64,000 nucleotides of DNA, taken from positions 1 to 64,000 of the forward strand of contig NZ_JAFKON010000007.1 of the NCBI RefSeq assembly GCF_022803015.1, read 5' to 3'. Under the pieces are notes generated by a model. The model had not been told where the DNA came from. It saw nothing but the letters and a program-made list of their open reading frames with translations, and made no database searches. The DNA comes from Arthrobacter humicola. GTDB lineage: Bacteria > Actinomycetota > Actinomycetes > Actinomycetales > Micrococcaceae. Made by a program: the position numbers and the translations under genes. Positions 36,861 to 45,978 of this stretch are shown here, piece after piece. Positions within the stretch are counted from its first letter, which is position 1, and the number at the start of each line of letters is the position of its first letter.

Positions 36861-38591
36861 ATGACTGAGAACCCAGTGCCGGGTGTGTCACCGGAGCCGA
36901 CACAACAGAACCAGGAACCGGCGGGAGTGCGGGAGGGCTCGCCGGAGCAGCCGCATGCCGGCCGCGCGCCTGAGGCGGCACCGGGAAATCCGGCATCCGA
37001 AAGCACGACGTCCGAAACCTCAGCAGTCGGAAGCCCGGCGCCCGAGAGCCCGACCCTCCGGCTGGACCGCGCCGAGGACGGCGCACCGCGTCCGGTGTAC
37101 CAGCAGCACCAGCCCTCCGCCGCGGATACCCAGCAGATCGGCGCCCCGGCCCAGCAGACCGGCCCGTACGGCGGGTTCTCCCAGGCCGGCCAGGGCCAGC
37201 CCGCCCAGCCCGGCCACCCGCCCTATGGCCAGTCCCAGCAAACCCCGTACGGCCAGTCGCAGCAAACCCAGTACGGCCAGTCCCACTACGGCGCCAACCC
37301 TTACGGCGGCCAGCCGCAGCCGGGCCCGTCCTACCCTTCCGGCCCCGGCTTTGCGAACGACCCGGCGCACGCCCCCAAGCGCAAGGCGGCATTCGGCGTC
37401 CCCACCCTCGTGGCCAGCATCGTGGCCGCCGGCCTGATCGGCGGCGGCGTGGTGGCCGGCAGCAACGCACTGCTGGGCGACCGCCTTTCCCCGTCCGCCG
37501 CGAGCAACACGAGCCAGGCCGGTCCGGTGATCGTCAACAACAGGGAAGATGTCAACGCCATCAGCGCCGCCGCCCTCAAGGCTTCCCCCAGTGTGGTGAC
37601 CATCAAAGCGACCAGCGGCAGCGACGGCGGCACCGGCAGCGGGATCATCCTCGACACCCAGGGCCATGTGCTGACCAACACCCACGTGGTGACGCTCGAC
37701 GGCAAGGCCGCGAACGCCACCATGGAGGTTCGGACGAGCGACGGCAAGGTCTACTCCGCGAAGATCGTCGGTACCGACCCGCTTTCCGACCTCGCCGTGA
37801 TCAAGATCGACAACCCCTCGGGACTGGTCCCGGCAACTCTCGGTGACTCGGGCAAGCTGAACGTCGGTGACACTGCCGTCGCCATTGGATCGCCGCTGGG
37901 ACTCACCGGCACAGTCACCGACGGCATCGTCTCAACCCTGAACCGGACCATCAGCGTGGCATCCTCGGCTGCGCCGAAGGGCGGTGCGGACAACTCCCAG
38001 GGCGGTGACCAGGGCTTCCAGTTCGCGCCCCCCGGCGGCGGCGAGACTCCGAGCACCGCGGATCAGGGATCCATCTCGATCAACGTCATCCAGACGGACG
38101 CGGCCATCAACCCGGGTAACTCCGGCGGCGCGCTGGTGAACACCAAGGGCGAAATCATCGGCGTCAACGTCGCGATCGCCTCCGCCGGCGGCGACGCGGC
38201 CAGCGGAAGCAGCAGCGGCAACATCGGCGTGGGCTTCAGCATCCCCATCAACAACGCCAAGCGCGTGGCCCAGGAGATCATCAGCGCCGGCAAAGCCACC
38301 CACGGGCAGTTCGGCGTCAGCGTGAAGCCCAAGGCCGCAGGCTCGTCCTCCTCCGGGTTCTCGGTGGGCGCGGAGGTCGCGACCGTCGAGTCCGGCTCGG
38401 CCGCAGACAAGGCCGGCATCAAGGTCGGCGACGTCGTGACGAAGTTCCAGAACCTGACCATCAGCGATCCCAACCAGCTCACCGCGGCGGTGCGGGAACA
38501 GGCCGCCGGGGCCACGGTCAAGGTGACGGTGCTGCGCGGCGGCCAGCTCAAGGACGTCGACGTGACGCTCGGGGCCGCAGCCGAGCAGTAG
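36861..38591 (+). CDS. HtrA/DegP-like membrane-anchored serine protease
   Basis: 576 residues. A disordered cytoplasmic region rich in Pro, Gln, Glu and Ser occupies 1-175, with three 8-residue PYGQSQQT-type repeats at 121-144. One membrane segment at about 178-200 exports the rest. The trypsin-like domain has the triad His275 (NTHVV), Asp310 (SDLAVI) and Ser421 (GNSGGAL). A PDZ domain covers about 470-575. Proteins of this type degrade or refold damaged envelope proteins. AAAGGAAG is seven bases before ATG 36861. It diverges from the TPM-domain gene across 296 bases that carry no other gene. Confidence 0.93.
   Translation: MTENPVPGVSPEPTQQNQEPAGVREGSPEQPHAGRAPEAAPGNPASESTTSETSAVGSPAPESPTLRLDRAEDGAPRPVYQQHQPSAADTQQIGAPAQQTGPYGGFSQAGQGQPAQPGHPPYGQSQQTPYGQSQQTQYGQSHYGANPYGGQPQPGPSYPSGPGFANDPAHAPKRKAAFGVPTLVASIVAAGLIGGGVVAGSNALLGDRLSPSAASNTSQAGPVIVNNREDVNAISAAALKASPSVVTIKATSGSDGGTGSGIILDTQGHVLTNTHVVTLDGKAANATMEVRTSDGKVYSAKIVGTDPLSDLAVIKIDNPSGLVPATLGDSGKLNVGDTAVAIGSPLGLTGTVTDGIVSTLNRTISVASSAAPKGGADNSQGGDQGFQFAPPGGGETPSTADQGSISINVIQTDAAINPGNSGGALVNTKGEIIGVNVAIASAGGDAASGSSSGNIGVGFSIPINNAKRVAQEIISAGKATHGQFGVSVKPKAAGSSSSGFSVGAEVATVESGSAADKAGIKVGDVVTKFQNLTISDPNQLTAAVREQAAGATVKVTVLRGGQLKDVDVTLGAAAEQ
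37221..37292 (+). repeat. 24-bp tandem repeat in the HtrA-like gene
   Basis: Three units of 24 bp encoding PYGQSQQT, PYGQSQQT and QYGQSHYG in the cytoplasmic N-terminal region. Part of a longer Gly/Gln/Pro/Tyr low-complexity stretch. Confidence 0.8.
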
Positions 38592-38640
38592 AGCTGGGCG
38601 AAAGCAAACAGCGCAGCTGTAAATCAAGGCAGCAGCAAAC

Positions 38641-38678
38641 AGGCCGGGCGGCACCGCAAAGGTGCGGCCCGGCCTTTG
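38641..38678 (+). terminator. Terminator after HtrA-like gene
   Basis: Imperfect 15-bp hairpin (AGGCCGGGC arm pairing with GGCCCGGCCT) with a short GCAAA loop region and TTT after it. One mismatch in the stem. Confidence 0.75.
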
Positions 38679-38834
38679 CCGTCCCGGGCCAGTTCACTGA
38701 CACAGACCTTAACCCTGGCCGCGCTGCCCGGCGGCTATATGGTTAGCTAGGAACAGCCCGGCTGCCGGGCATTCCGTGGCCATGACCCCGTCAGGGGCGG
38801 CTGTCCACCCGCATGGAAGGCTGCTGTAGACACA

Positions 38835-39647
38835 GTGGAAGAAACTCTGAAAATCATTGTGCTGGTCAAGCACGTCCCGGATGCGCAGTTCGACCGCCAC
38901 CTCACAGGTGAGGCCAACACGGTGGACCGCTCCGAAAGCATCCTGTCCGAACTGGATGAATACGCACTGGAAGCTGCGCTGCAGCTGACCGAGGCCCGCG
39001 GCGGAGAGGCGGCCGGCAACAAGGTCATTGCGCTGAGCATGGGTCCGGCCGGGGCAGTAAATGCGGTGAAGAAGTCCCTCCAGATCGGCGCCACGGAAGG
39101 CGTGCACCTCAGCGATGAGGCCCTGGCCGGTTCGGATGCCGCGGCCACGTCGCTGGCGCTGTCCGCCGCGATCCGCCACCTGGGCGCGGACGTCCCCGCG
39201 GACCTCATCCTCACCGGGATGGCCTCCACGGACGGCGAGACCTCGCTGGTCCCGGCACAGCTCGCCGAGCGGCTGGGCCTCCCACAGGTAACCTTCGCCG
39301 CGTCCCTGGAGCTCGACGCCGGCAAGCTCACCGCCCGCCGCGACGGCGACACCCACGCGGACACCATCGAGGCCACACTGCCGGCCGTCGTTTCCGTCAC
39401 CGACCAGATCAATGATCCGCGGTACCCGAACTTCAAGGGCATCATGGCGGCGAAGAAGAAAACCATCACCACCTTGAGCCTTGCCGACATCGGCGTGGAC
39501 GCGGCCCAGGTGGGCCAGTCCGGTTCCTGGACCGCCGTCGAGACCGCAGAGGCCCGGCCGCCGCGGACGGCCGGCACCATCATCACCGACGAAGGCGACG
39601 CCGGCATCCAGCTGGTCGAGTTCCTGGCCGCCCAGAAGCTGCTCTAA
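38835..39647 (+). CDS. etfB: Electron transfer flavoprotein, beta subunit
   Basis: Small subunit (270 residues) of the ETF heterodimer, which collects electrons from acyl-CoA and other dehydrogenases. It begins LKIIVLVKHVPDAQF and contains the family segment DLILTGMASTDGETSLVP and the C-terminal YPNFKGIMAAKKK. Start GTG 38835; no clear ribosome-binding site is seen, so the exact start is less certain. The alpha subunit follows after 16 bases. Confidence 0.94.
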   Translation: MEETLKIIVLVKHVPDAQFDRHLTGEANTVDRSESILSELDEYALEAALQLTEARGGEAAGNKVIALSMGPAGAVNAVKKSLQIGATEGVHLSDEALAGSDAAATSLALSAAIRHLGADVPADLILTGMASTDGETSLVPAQLAERLGLPQVTFAASLELDAGKLTARRDGDTHADTIEATLPAVVSVTDQINDPRYPNFKGIMAAKKKTITTLSLADIGVDAAQVGQSGSWTAVETAEARPPRTAGTIITDEGDAGIQLVEFLAAQKLL

Positions 39648-39663
39648 AGGGGATTATCCGAAC

Positions 39664-40614
39664 ATGGCAAAAGTACTCGTTTTCATCGACAACCCCGGTG
39701 CGGCGCTGAAGAAGTCGAGCCTGGAACTGCTCACCATCGCCCGGTCCCTGGGCGAGACTGTCGCCGCCGTCAACGGCGAACTGCACGACGACGCCGCCTC
39801 GACCCTGGCCGCGTACGGCGCCCAGGCACTGTACCGCCCGTCCGCCACGGACCTCGACGACTACCTCGTCGGACCCAAGGCGGCGTTCCTGGCCGCGGCC
39901 GCGGCCGCCGCCGGTGCGGGCGTGGTCCTGGCCGAGAACTCGGCCGAGGGCAAGGAAATTGCCGCCCGGCTCGGCATCAGGCTCGGCGCCGGCGTCATCA
40001 CCGACGTCGTGGCCGTGGACCCCGACGGAACGGCGCACAAGTCGGTCCTGGCCGGGTCCTACACCAGCGCCGCGAAGGCGGTGACACCCGTTTCCGTGCT
40101 GACCGTGAAGCCCAACAGCATCACGCCCGAGCCCGCGGTCACCGGCACGGCGCCGGAGAGCATCACTGTCCAGGTCCCTGACGTGACCGCGGCTGCCGCC
40201 CGGGTTACGGCGCGCACCGATAAGCCTGCCAGCGGACGCCCCGATCTGTCCGAGGCGCGGATCGTCGTGGCCGGCGGCCGTGGCGTGGACGGCAACTTTG
40301 GTCCCCTGGAGGAACTCGCCGACGCCCTCGGCGCGGCCATCGGAGCCTCGCGGGCTGCCACGGACGCCGGCTGGATCGGCCACGACGCGCAGATCGGCCA
40401 GACAGGCAAGACCGTCGCCCCGCAGCTCTACATCTCCGCGGGCATTTCCGGCGCCATCCAGCAGAAGGCAGGCATGCAGACCGCGAAGGTGATCGTGGCC
40501 GTGAACAAGGACGCCGAATCGCCGGTTTTCGAGATCGCGGACTTCGGCATTGTAGGCGACCTCTTCCAGGTCCTGCCGCAGGCCACCGCCGAAATCAAGA
40601 AGCGCAGAGGCTGA
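39664..40614 (+). CDS. etfA: Electron transfer flavoprotein, alpha subunit
   Basis: Large ETF subunit (316 residues) that holds the redox-active FAD. The C-terminal FAD-binding domain is recognised by GGRGVDG, then [18 protein letters not shown] and [10 protein letters not shown]. Short AGGGGATTA precedes ATG 39664. The gene pair order beta-alpha is the standard one. Dehydrogenase and quinone oxidoreductase partners are not in the window. Confidence 0.95.
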   Translation: MAKVLVFIDNPGAALKKSSLELLTIARSLGETVAAVNGELHDDAASTLAAYGAQALYRPSATDLDDYLVGPKAAFLAAAAAAAGAGVVLAENSAEGKEIAARLGIRLGAGVITDVVAVDPDGTAHKSVLAGSYTSAAKAVTPVSVLTVKPNSITPEPAVTGTAPESITVQVPDVTAAAARVTARTDKPASGRPDLSEARIVVAGGRGVDGNFGPLEELADALGAAIGASRAATDAGWIGHDAQIGQTGKTVAPQLYISAGISGAIQQKAGMQTAKVIVAVNKDAESPVFEIADFGIVGDLFQVLPQATAEIKKRRG

Positions 40615-40618
40615 CCGC

Positions 40619-41398
40619 ATGAGCACCACCGCCGTCCCGGCACAAAGCCCGTTCGACCCGGAGACCACCCGGATTGAACGGGTGCTTTGTTTCACGGCCC
40701 ACCCGGACGACATCGATTTCGGCGCAGCCGGCACGGTTGCAGCCTGGACCGCCGCCGGAGTTCAGGTCAGCTACTGCATCATGACCGACGGCGACGCCGG
40801 CGGCTTTGATCCGGAGCAGCGCGAGGAAATTGTGCGGCTGCGGGTCGCGGAGCAGCAGCGCGCCGCCGCCCTGGTCGGCGTCACGGACATCCATTACCTG
40901 CACCAGCGTGACGGCTACCTCGGACCCTCGCATGAGGTGATGCGCGAGGTGGTGCGCCTGATCCGGCAGCTCCGGCCCGACGTCGTGCTCTCCATGCATC
41001 CGGAGCGCAACTGGAACCGGATCCAGAAGAGCCATCCGGATCATCTGGCCGTGGGTGAGGCGGTGACCCGTGCCGTGTACCCCGCGCTGGAAAACCCGTT
41101 CGCGTACCCGGAACTGGCCGAATCCGGGCTGGAGGCCTACAAATTGCCCTGGCTGTGGCTCTTCGCCGGGCCGGAAGAGCGCGAAAACCACTTCGTGGAC
41201 GTCACCGGGCATGTGGAGAGCAAGCTGGCCGCCATCCACATCCACGTCAGCCAGCATCCCGACGTCGACGCCATGGAGCGCACGGTCCGCGGCCTCATGC
41301 TCGGCACCGGGGCCCGCGCCGGACTTCCCGCCGGCCGCAGCGCCGAGGCCTTCCATGTCGTAACAGTCAACGGCCAGGGGACCATCGCCGGTTTCTAG
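40619..41398 (+). CDS. PIG-L family deacetylase (LmbE-like)
   Basis: A 259-residue zinc deacetylase. The metal motif AHPDDIDFGAAGT gives His, Asp and Asp ligands, and HPDH further on supplies the third metal ligand region. The family removes acetyl groups from N-acetylglucosaminyl compounds, including mycothiol precursors (MshB) and mycothiol conjugates (Mca). This protein is clearly a member but does not carry enough distinctive sequence for me to choose a substrate. It starts four bases after the etfA stop and is presumably in the same operon. Confidence 0.88.
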   Translation: MSTTAVPAQSPFDPETTRIERVLCFTAHPDDIDFGAAGTVAAWTAAGVQVSYCIMTDGDAGGFDPEQREEIVRLRVAEQQRAAALVGVTDIHYLHQRDGYLGPSHEVMREVVRLIRQLRPDVVLSMHPERNWNRIQKSHPDHLAVGEAVTRAVYPALENPFAYPELAESGLEAYKLPWLWLFAGPEERENHFVDVTGHVESKLAAIHIHVSQHPDVDAMERTVRGLMLGTGARAGLPAGRSAEAFHVVTVNGQGTIAGF

Positions 41399-41473
41399 TG
41401 TTGCTGCAGCACAACCTCTGCCATATGCTGGCCTCTGTTTAAATCATATTTATTTGACGGAAGGCAGACTTTG

Positions 41474-42004
41474 ATGGCGAAGACTGCGCAACACCCCGTT
41501 CTTGTGATCATGGGCGTCTCCGGATCCGGCAAATCAACTGTCGCGGGACTTCTGGCCGGCAGGCTGGGCTGGGACCTCGCCGAAGGCGACGACCTGCACC
41601 CCGAATCAAACGTGGCAAAGATGCACGCAGGACAGCCGCTGACCGACGAGGACCGGTGGCCCTGGCTCGAAAGCATTGCCGACTGGATCCGGGCCCACAC
41701 CGGCGCCGGGAATCCCGGCGTCGTGACCTGTTCGGCGCTGAAGAAGCGCTACCGGGACGTCCTGCGCGGCGAAGGGGTGGTTTTCGTGTTCCTCGAGGGA
41801 TCACGGGACAAGATCTCCGACCGGCTGGCCTCCCGCCACGGGCACTTCATGCCCCCGGCCCTGCTGGAGTCCCAGTTCGACGCGCTCGAAGCCCCCACGG
41901 CAGACGAAAACTTCATCTCCCTGTCCGTCTCCGCAACGCCGGCGGAAGAAGCACAGGAAATCATCACCCGACTTAATCTCGACGCCGCCGACGCCAGGCC
42001 CTGA
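41474..42004 (+). CDS. gntK: Gluconokinase
   Basis: Phosphorylates D-gluconate to 6-phosphogluconate for the pentose phosphate pathway. A 176-residue P-loop kinase with Walker A GVSGSGKST (14-22) and the gluconate-kinase motif EGDDLHPESNVAKMHAGQPL, plus CSALKKRYRDVLR. TTG at 41471 directly precedes the ATG; the ATG at 41474 with GGAAGG upstream is preferred. An unusually A/T-rich stretch at 41438-41456 just upstream is the likely promoter region. Gluconate permease follows, forming a two-gene gluconate operon. Confidence 0.94.
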   Translation: MAKTAQHPVLVIMGVSGSGKSTVAGLLAGRLGWDLAEGDDLHPESNVAKMHAGQPLTDEDRWPWLESIADWIRAHTGAGNPGVVTCSALKKRYRDVLRGEGVVFVFLEGSRDKISDRLASRHGHFMPPALLESQFDALEAPTADENFISLSVSATPAEEAQEIITRLNLDAADARP

Positions 42005-42040
42005 GCCTTCCCGCGTTTCGCCGCGACCAAGGAATTTTTT

Positions 42041-43453
42041 GTGAAATCACTGATAGCAATGCAGCTTCCGGCTGCCGTTGAGGCCGGGACCGGCGTCAAT
42101 ACCCAACTACTGATCATCGCGGGTCTGGGCATCGCCCTGCTCGTGGTCCTGATCGCCAAATTCAAGTTCCACCCCTTCCTGGCCCTGATTCTGGGGTCAG
42201 GATTCGTCGGCCTCGCCGCCGGTGTGGAACCGGCCAAGGTGATCATCAACTTCGAGGACGGCGTGGGCGGCGTCCTGAAGGAAGTCGGTCTGCTGGTCGC
42301 CCTCGGCGCGATGCTGGGCAAGCTGCTCGCGGACTCCGGCGGCGCCAACCGAGTGGTCGACACCCTCCTGGCAAAGGCCACCGGAAACAAGCTGGTCTGG
42401 TCCATCACGCTCGTAGCCGTGATCATCGGCCTGCCGATGTTCTTCGAGATCGGGCTCGTCCTGCTGCTGCCGGTGATCGTCCTGGTCACGCAGCGCTCCA
42501 AGATGCCCCTGATGCGCATCGCCATCCCGGCGCTGGCCGGCCTGTCCGTGCTGCACGGGCTGGTGCCGCCGCACCCGGGACCGCTGATCGCAATCAGCGC
42601 CGTCAAGGCTGAACTGGGCACCACCCTGGCCCTCGGCATCCTCATCGCCGTCCCCACGGTGATTATCTGCGGCCCGCTCTTCTCCCGTTTGGCGGCCCGG
42701 TGGGTCCCGGTGGGTGCCCCCGCCGTCGCCGGCGGCGTCGACACCGTGCACGGCGCGGACATGGAGGGCGTCAAGCGCCCGCCGAACTTCACCGTCACGC
42801 TGATGACCATCCTCTTCCCGGTGGTCCTCATGCTGCTCAGGGCAGTTGTGGACATCATCTGGCCGGACCCCAAGACGGCCCCCGCGATCCGGATGTTCTT
42901 CGACTTCGTCGGGCAGCCGCTGGTGGCGATGACCCTGGCCGTCCTGCTGGCCATGGTGACCTTCGGCTACGCCGTGGGCCTCAACGGCGCCAAGATTACG
43001 AGCAAGATCGCTGCCAGCCTGGGCCCGATCGCGGGGATCATCCTGATTGTCGGCGCAGGCGGCGGCTTCAAGCAGACGCTGATTGGTGCCGGCGTGGGAG
43101 ACTCCGTGAAGGCCTGGGCCGAGGGGACCAACATGTCCGTGCTGGTGCTCGGCTTCATCGTGGCCGTTGCCCTGCGCCTGGCGACAGGCTCGGCCACCGT
43201 CGCCACCGTGACGGCCGCCGGCATCGTGGCACCGCTGGCCAGTTCGCTGTCGCCGACGCACGCCGCCCTCCTGGCCCTCGCGATCGGGGCGGGCTCGCTG
43301 TTCTTCTCGCACGTGAACGACGCCGGGTTCTGGCTGGTCAAGGAGCTGTTCGGACTCACGGTGGGCCAGACCTTCAAGACCTGGTCCGTCATGGAAACGC
43401 TGATCTCCGTGGTGAGCTTCGGCCTGGTCATGCTGCTCTCGCTGGTCATTTAG
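42041..43453 (+). CDS. gntP: Gluconate:H+ symporter, GntP family
   Basis: Imports gluconate for the kinase encoded just upstream. A 470-residue polytopic membrane protein with about 12 hydrophobic segments. Family motifs include HPFLALILGS near the start, PPHPGPLIAI in the middle and SHVNDAGFWLVKE near the end. GTG 42041 is preceded by AAGGA. No GntR-type regulator gene is in the window. A bidirectional terminator follows. Confidence 0.94.
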   Translation: MKSLIAMQLPAAVEAGTGVNTQLLIIAGLGIALLVVLIAKFKFHPFLALILGSGFVGLAAGVEPAKVIINFEDGVGGVLKEVGLLVALGAMLGKLLADSGGANRVVDTLLAKATGNKLVWSITLVAVIIGLPMFFEIGLVLLLPVIVLVTQRSKMPLMRIAIPALAGLSVLHGLVPPHPGPLIAISAVKAELGTTLALGILIAVPTVIICGPLFSRLAARWVPVGAPAVAGGVDTVHGADMEGVKRPPNFTVTLMTILFPVVLMLLRAVVDIIWPDPKTAPAIRMFFDFVGQPLVAMTLAVLLAMVTFGYAVGLNGAKITSKIAASLGPIAGIILIVGAGGGFKQTLIGAGVGDSVKAWAEGTNMSVLVLGFIVAVALRLATGSATVATVTAAGIVAPLASSLSPTHAALLALAIGAGSLFFSHVNDAGFWLVKELFGLTVGQTFKTWSVMETLISVVSFGLVMLLSLVI

Positions 43454-43514
43454 CCGGGCGGGAAGCCGGCCCGGCGGGACGTCCGCCGGTCGGTCCGTCC
43501 GCCGGTCACAACAC

Positions 43515-43570
43515 AAAGCCGCCCGGGCCTTGAGTCCTTCTACGGAAGGAGCCAAGGCCCGGGCGGCTTT
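43515..43570. terminator. Bidirectional terminator after gntP and after anti-sigma gene
   Basis: A perfect 18-bp outer stem (43515-43532 with 43553-43570) starting with AAA and ending with TTT, enclosing a small inner hairpin TCCTTC/GAAGGA. It serves the converging gntP and anti-sigma-factor genes. Confidence 0.92.
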
Positions 43571-43605
43571 GCGCGTGCGGGTGGCCTGCTGTGTCCTGCG
43601 GGTGG

Positions 43606-44514
43606 CTAGGCGTCCAGCGGTGCGGCGGCGACGGTCGGCAGGGTAGGTGACGCGGATCCGCCTTCGGGCTCCACGGTGATGCCCAGCGCGGCCGCGGAAC
43701 CGATGCCCTTGACCACCGCGGGCTTGGACAGGGCTTCAGCGTCCATGAGGCCCTGCGAGACCGGGGCCGAGCCGTCCTTGGGGATCAGCCACATCTGGTA
43801 GACCTTGCCCACGGGCGGGGCCGGGACGCCGTTCATTTTGACGACGGCGGCATCCTTGGACGGGGAAATCGACACGGTGGCGGTGCCGCCGCCGTTGACG
43901 TCGACGGTGGCCTGGCGGACGTCGCTGGCCTGCATTACCTGATTTAGGGGATCGTTCTGGTTGGCCACGTAGGCTCCGACGCCCACACCGCCCAGGGCGA
44001 TCACGGCTGCTGCGGCGACGCCAATAAGCCAGTTCCGCATGCCCTGCGGCCGCCGGCGCTCTTCCCTGCGCTGGCGGGCCGCGCCGAGTTCGTCGGTGGC
44101 GGGCAGCGCGGAGCCGTCGCGTACCGGATGCGGCAGCACCGGCGTCGCCTGCGGACCCGTGCCGGGAAGCGGCACTGCGGCGGGGGACTGCGCTGCGGCC
44201 TGCGCTGCGGCCTGCGCAGGCAAGGATGACATGATCCGGTCCAGCAGCCCGGGCGGAGGCTCTTCCTCTGCGGTGAAGCTGGTGGCCAGGGTCTCCCGGG
44301 CCTGCCGGACCCGCTCGTTGAAGGCAGCCCTGTCTGCTGCCGGTGCGGAGGCGAGGAACTGCTCGATTGAGGCACGTTCGGCGTCGTCCACGGCGTTGAG
44401 GGCATAGACCTCGGCAAGGTCCACCACGCGGCCGGACGACAGGTCGGTGGCGATCTCGGCGGTGAAGCCGCCGGGGAGGCGGTTGTTGTTCTCATGTGCG
44501 TTCATATCGGTCAA
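43606..44514 (-). CDS. rskA: RskA-type anti-sigma factor
   Basis: A 302-residue membrane-spanning anti-sigma factor. The N-terminal cytoplasmic domain (about 15-90) has the RskA pattern LAEVYALNAVDDAERASIEQ with no zinc-binding HXXXCXXC motif. A Pro/Ala linker precedes one transmembrane segment near 160-185 (WLIGVAAAAVIALGG). The external domain has the anti-sigma-K signature KVYQMWLIPKDG. TTG 44514 is favoured by a GGGGGTGAG ribosome site five bases before it; ATG 44505 is the alternative. The gene starts one base after the sigma gene stop, so the regulator pair is coupled. Confidence 0.9.
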   Translation of the reverse strand: MTDMNAHENNNRLPGGFTAEIATDLSSGRVVDLAEVYALNAVDDAERASIEQFLASAPAADRAAFNERVRQARETLATSFTAEEEPPPGLLDRIMSSLPAQAAAQAAAQSPAAVPLPGTGPQATPVLPHPVRDGSALPATDELGAARQRREERRRPQGMRNWLIGVAAAAVIALGGVGVGAYVANQNDPLNQVMQASDVRQATVDVNGGGTATVSISPSKDAAVVKMNGVPAPPVGKVYQMWLIPKDGSAPVSQGLMDAEALSKPAVVKGIGSAAALGITVEPEGGSASPTLPTVAAAPLDA

Positions 44515-44515
44515 T

Positions 44516-45121
44516 TCAGCTCACCCCCAAGCAGGTCTTCAGTCGGATGAGTCCATCGCGGATGCGGGACTTGATGGTAGGTACCGCGGCATTCAGCCGC
44601 TCGGCCACTTCCCGGTAGGTGAGGCCGCCGTAGTACGCCAGCCGGACGGACTCCTGCTGCGTATCGGTCAGCGTCTCCATGCACCGGACCACGGCCTCGG
44701 CCTCGAGCCGGCTGCCGACTTCGTCCGAGACGGAATCGTGGTCGATCTCCTGGCTGCTGGCACCGTATCTGGCTTCGCGGTCGGTGGCGGACTGCGAGGA
44801 CCGTACCTTGTCAACGGCGCGCCGGTGCGAGATCGTCATGAGCCAGGCGAGCGGACTGCCGGCGGCGGGATTGAATTTGGCGGCGTTCTGCCACACCTGG
44901 AGGAAGACTTCCTGGGTGGTGTCCTCACTGAGTTCGGTATCGATCAGGACCCGGCGTGCCATGCCGAAGACGCGCCTGGAGGTGAGGCTGTAAAATTCCG
45001 CGAACGCCGTCTGGTCGCCCTGGGCAATCAGTGCCAGCAGGCTGCTGAGCCGGCCGTTGATGTCGGCTGAGGTGTCCGCCGGTGCGGCGGCCTCGGGGTT
45101 CGGGGCATTCGGAGTTTCCAT
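44516..45121 (-). CDS. sigK: ECF RNA polymerase sigma factor, SigK type
   Basis: A 201-residue sigma-70 factor of the extracytoplasmic-function class. Region 2 covers about 35-105 (AFAEFYSLTSRRVFGMARR, then EDTTQEVFLQVWQ and WLMTISHRRAVDKVR). Region 4 covers 145-195 (LAYYGGLTYREVAERLN). Its partner anti-sigma factor is encoded immediately downstream. The upstream open frame is longer, but similarity starts near ATG 45121. A TATGCT box at 45130-45135 lies eight bases before it (five before GTG 45124), so the mRNA could be leaderless. The regulon is unknown. Confidence 0.92.
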   Translation of the reverse strand: METPNAPNPEAAAPADTSADINGRLSSLLALIAQGDQTAFAEFYSLTSRRVFGMARRVLIDTELSEDTTQEVFLQVWQNAAKFNPAAGSPLAWLMTISHRRAVDKVRSSQSATDREARYGASSQEIDHDSVSDEVGSRLEAEAVVRCMETLTDTQQESVRLAYYGGLTYREVAERLNAAVPTIKSRIRDGLIRLKTCLGVS

Positions 45122-45428
45122 CACTCCCAAGCATAGGGCGCTTGCAGCCCAACGCGGGCCAATCGGTGCGGCATGCGGCGAGGGGCCGGCCCCTGCTAAG
45201 CGGACAGAGGATCTGTCCAGATGTACTGTTTTCACCTGCCGCTCCTCGCTCCCTTCCGTTTCTCCGCACAATGCCCGGTAGACACAATGTGAGTGGGCGG
45301 ATTGGTGTCCGCCTTCAGAAGTGATTCGGTGCGGCCCGGCACCTGGATGGGCGCGCTGCGCGGGAATTCTTTCCCGCGGGCCGCCCAGGTGGCCAACGCA
45401 CGTCCTGGCGGGCCTGCGCGGCGGACCG
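45122..45428. other. Intergenic region upstream of sigK
   Basis: 307 bases between the end of trmL and the start of sigK, both minus strand. It holds a perfect 8-bp hairpin (45359-45366 with 45371-45378, loop TTCT), possibly a weak terminator for trmL, and the candidate sigK -10 element at 45130-45135. I see no gene in it. Confidence 0.5.
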
Positions 45429-45896
45429 CTACAACTCGGCCCCGGCGAACCCGTTCTGGCGCCACGCCTCGTAGACGGCGATGGATGCCGCGTTGGCCAG
45501 GTTCAGTGACCGGAGGGCTGGGAGCATCGGCAGGCGCAACCGGGACGTCACCCGGGGACTGTTTTTGACTTCCTCGGGCAGGCCTACGGATTCAGGCCCA
45601 AACAGGAGGACGTCGCCGGCACGGTAGCGGATGTCTGTGTACGTGGTCTCGCCGTCGGAGGTAAAGGCAAATACCCGTTCCGGCTCGAGAGCGGCCCACG
45701 CCGCGTCGATGTCCGGGTGGACGGTCACGACGGCGAGGTCGTGGTAGTCAAGGCCCGCCCGCCGGAGTTTGGCGTCGGAAAAGTCAAAGCCCAGGGGCTC
45801 CACCAGATGCAGTTCGGCCCCCGTGATGGCAGCCAGCCTGATGGCGTTTCCCGTATTGCCGGGGATTTCTGGGGTGTGGAAGAGGATGCGGAACAC
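45429..45896 (-). CDS. trmL: tRNA (cytidine(34)-2'-O)-methyltransferase TrmL
   Basis: A 155-residue SPOUT-class methyltransferase that 2'-O-methylates the wobble base of certain leucine tRNAs. The N-terminus has HTPEIPGNTGNAIRLAA, and the knotted SAM-binding region reads LLFGPESVGLPEEV followed by LNLANAASIAVYEAWRQ. The length matches the minimal family. Start GTG 45896 has TAGGAT six bases upstream and no ribosome site. Confidence 0.92.
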   Translation of the reverse strand: MFRILFHTPEIPGNTGNAIRLAAITGAELHLVEPLGFDFSDAKLRRAGLDYHDLAVVTVHPDIDAAWAALEPERVFAFTSDGETTYTDIRYRAGDVLLFGPESVGLPEEVKNSPRVTSRLRLPMLPALRSLNLANAASIAVYEAWRQNGFAGAEL

Positions 45897-45902
45897 CGTC
45901 CC

Positions 45903-45908
45903 ATCCTA
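45903..45908 (-). promoter_or_regulatory. Leaderless -10 box of trmL
   Basis: TAGGAT on the minus strand, six bases before GTG 45896. Confidence 0.55.
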
Positions 45909-45978
45909 GCGAGCCGCCGGCGTCGAACGCGCCTCGGGCCTTCCGTCCCCGGGGCGCAGGGGAGCGCCCGGGCGGAAT

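Noticed and set aside
41398-41456. Operator before gntK (TGCTGCAGCA palindrome and A/T-rich patch)
   Set aside because: The palindrome is only ten bases, partly overlaps the end of the upstream gene, and no GntR-type gene is near; too weak to list as a site.
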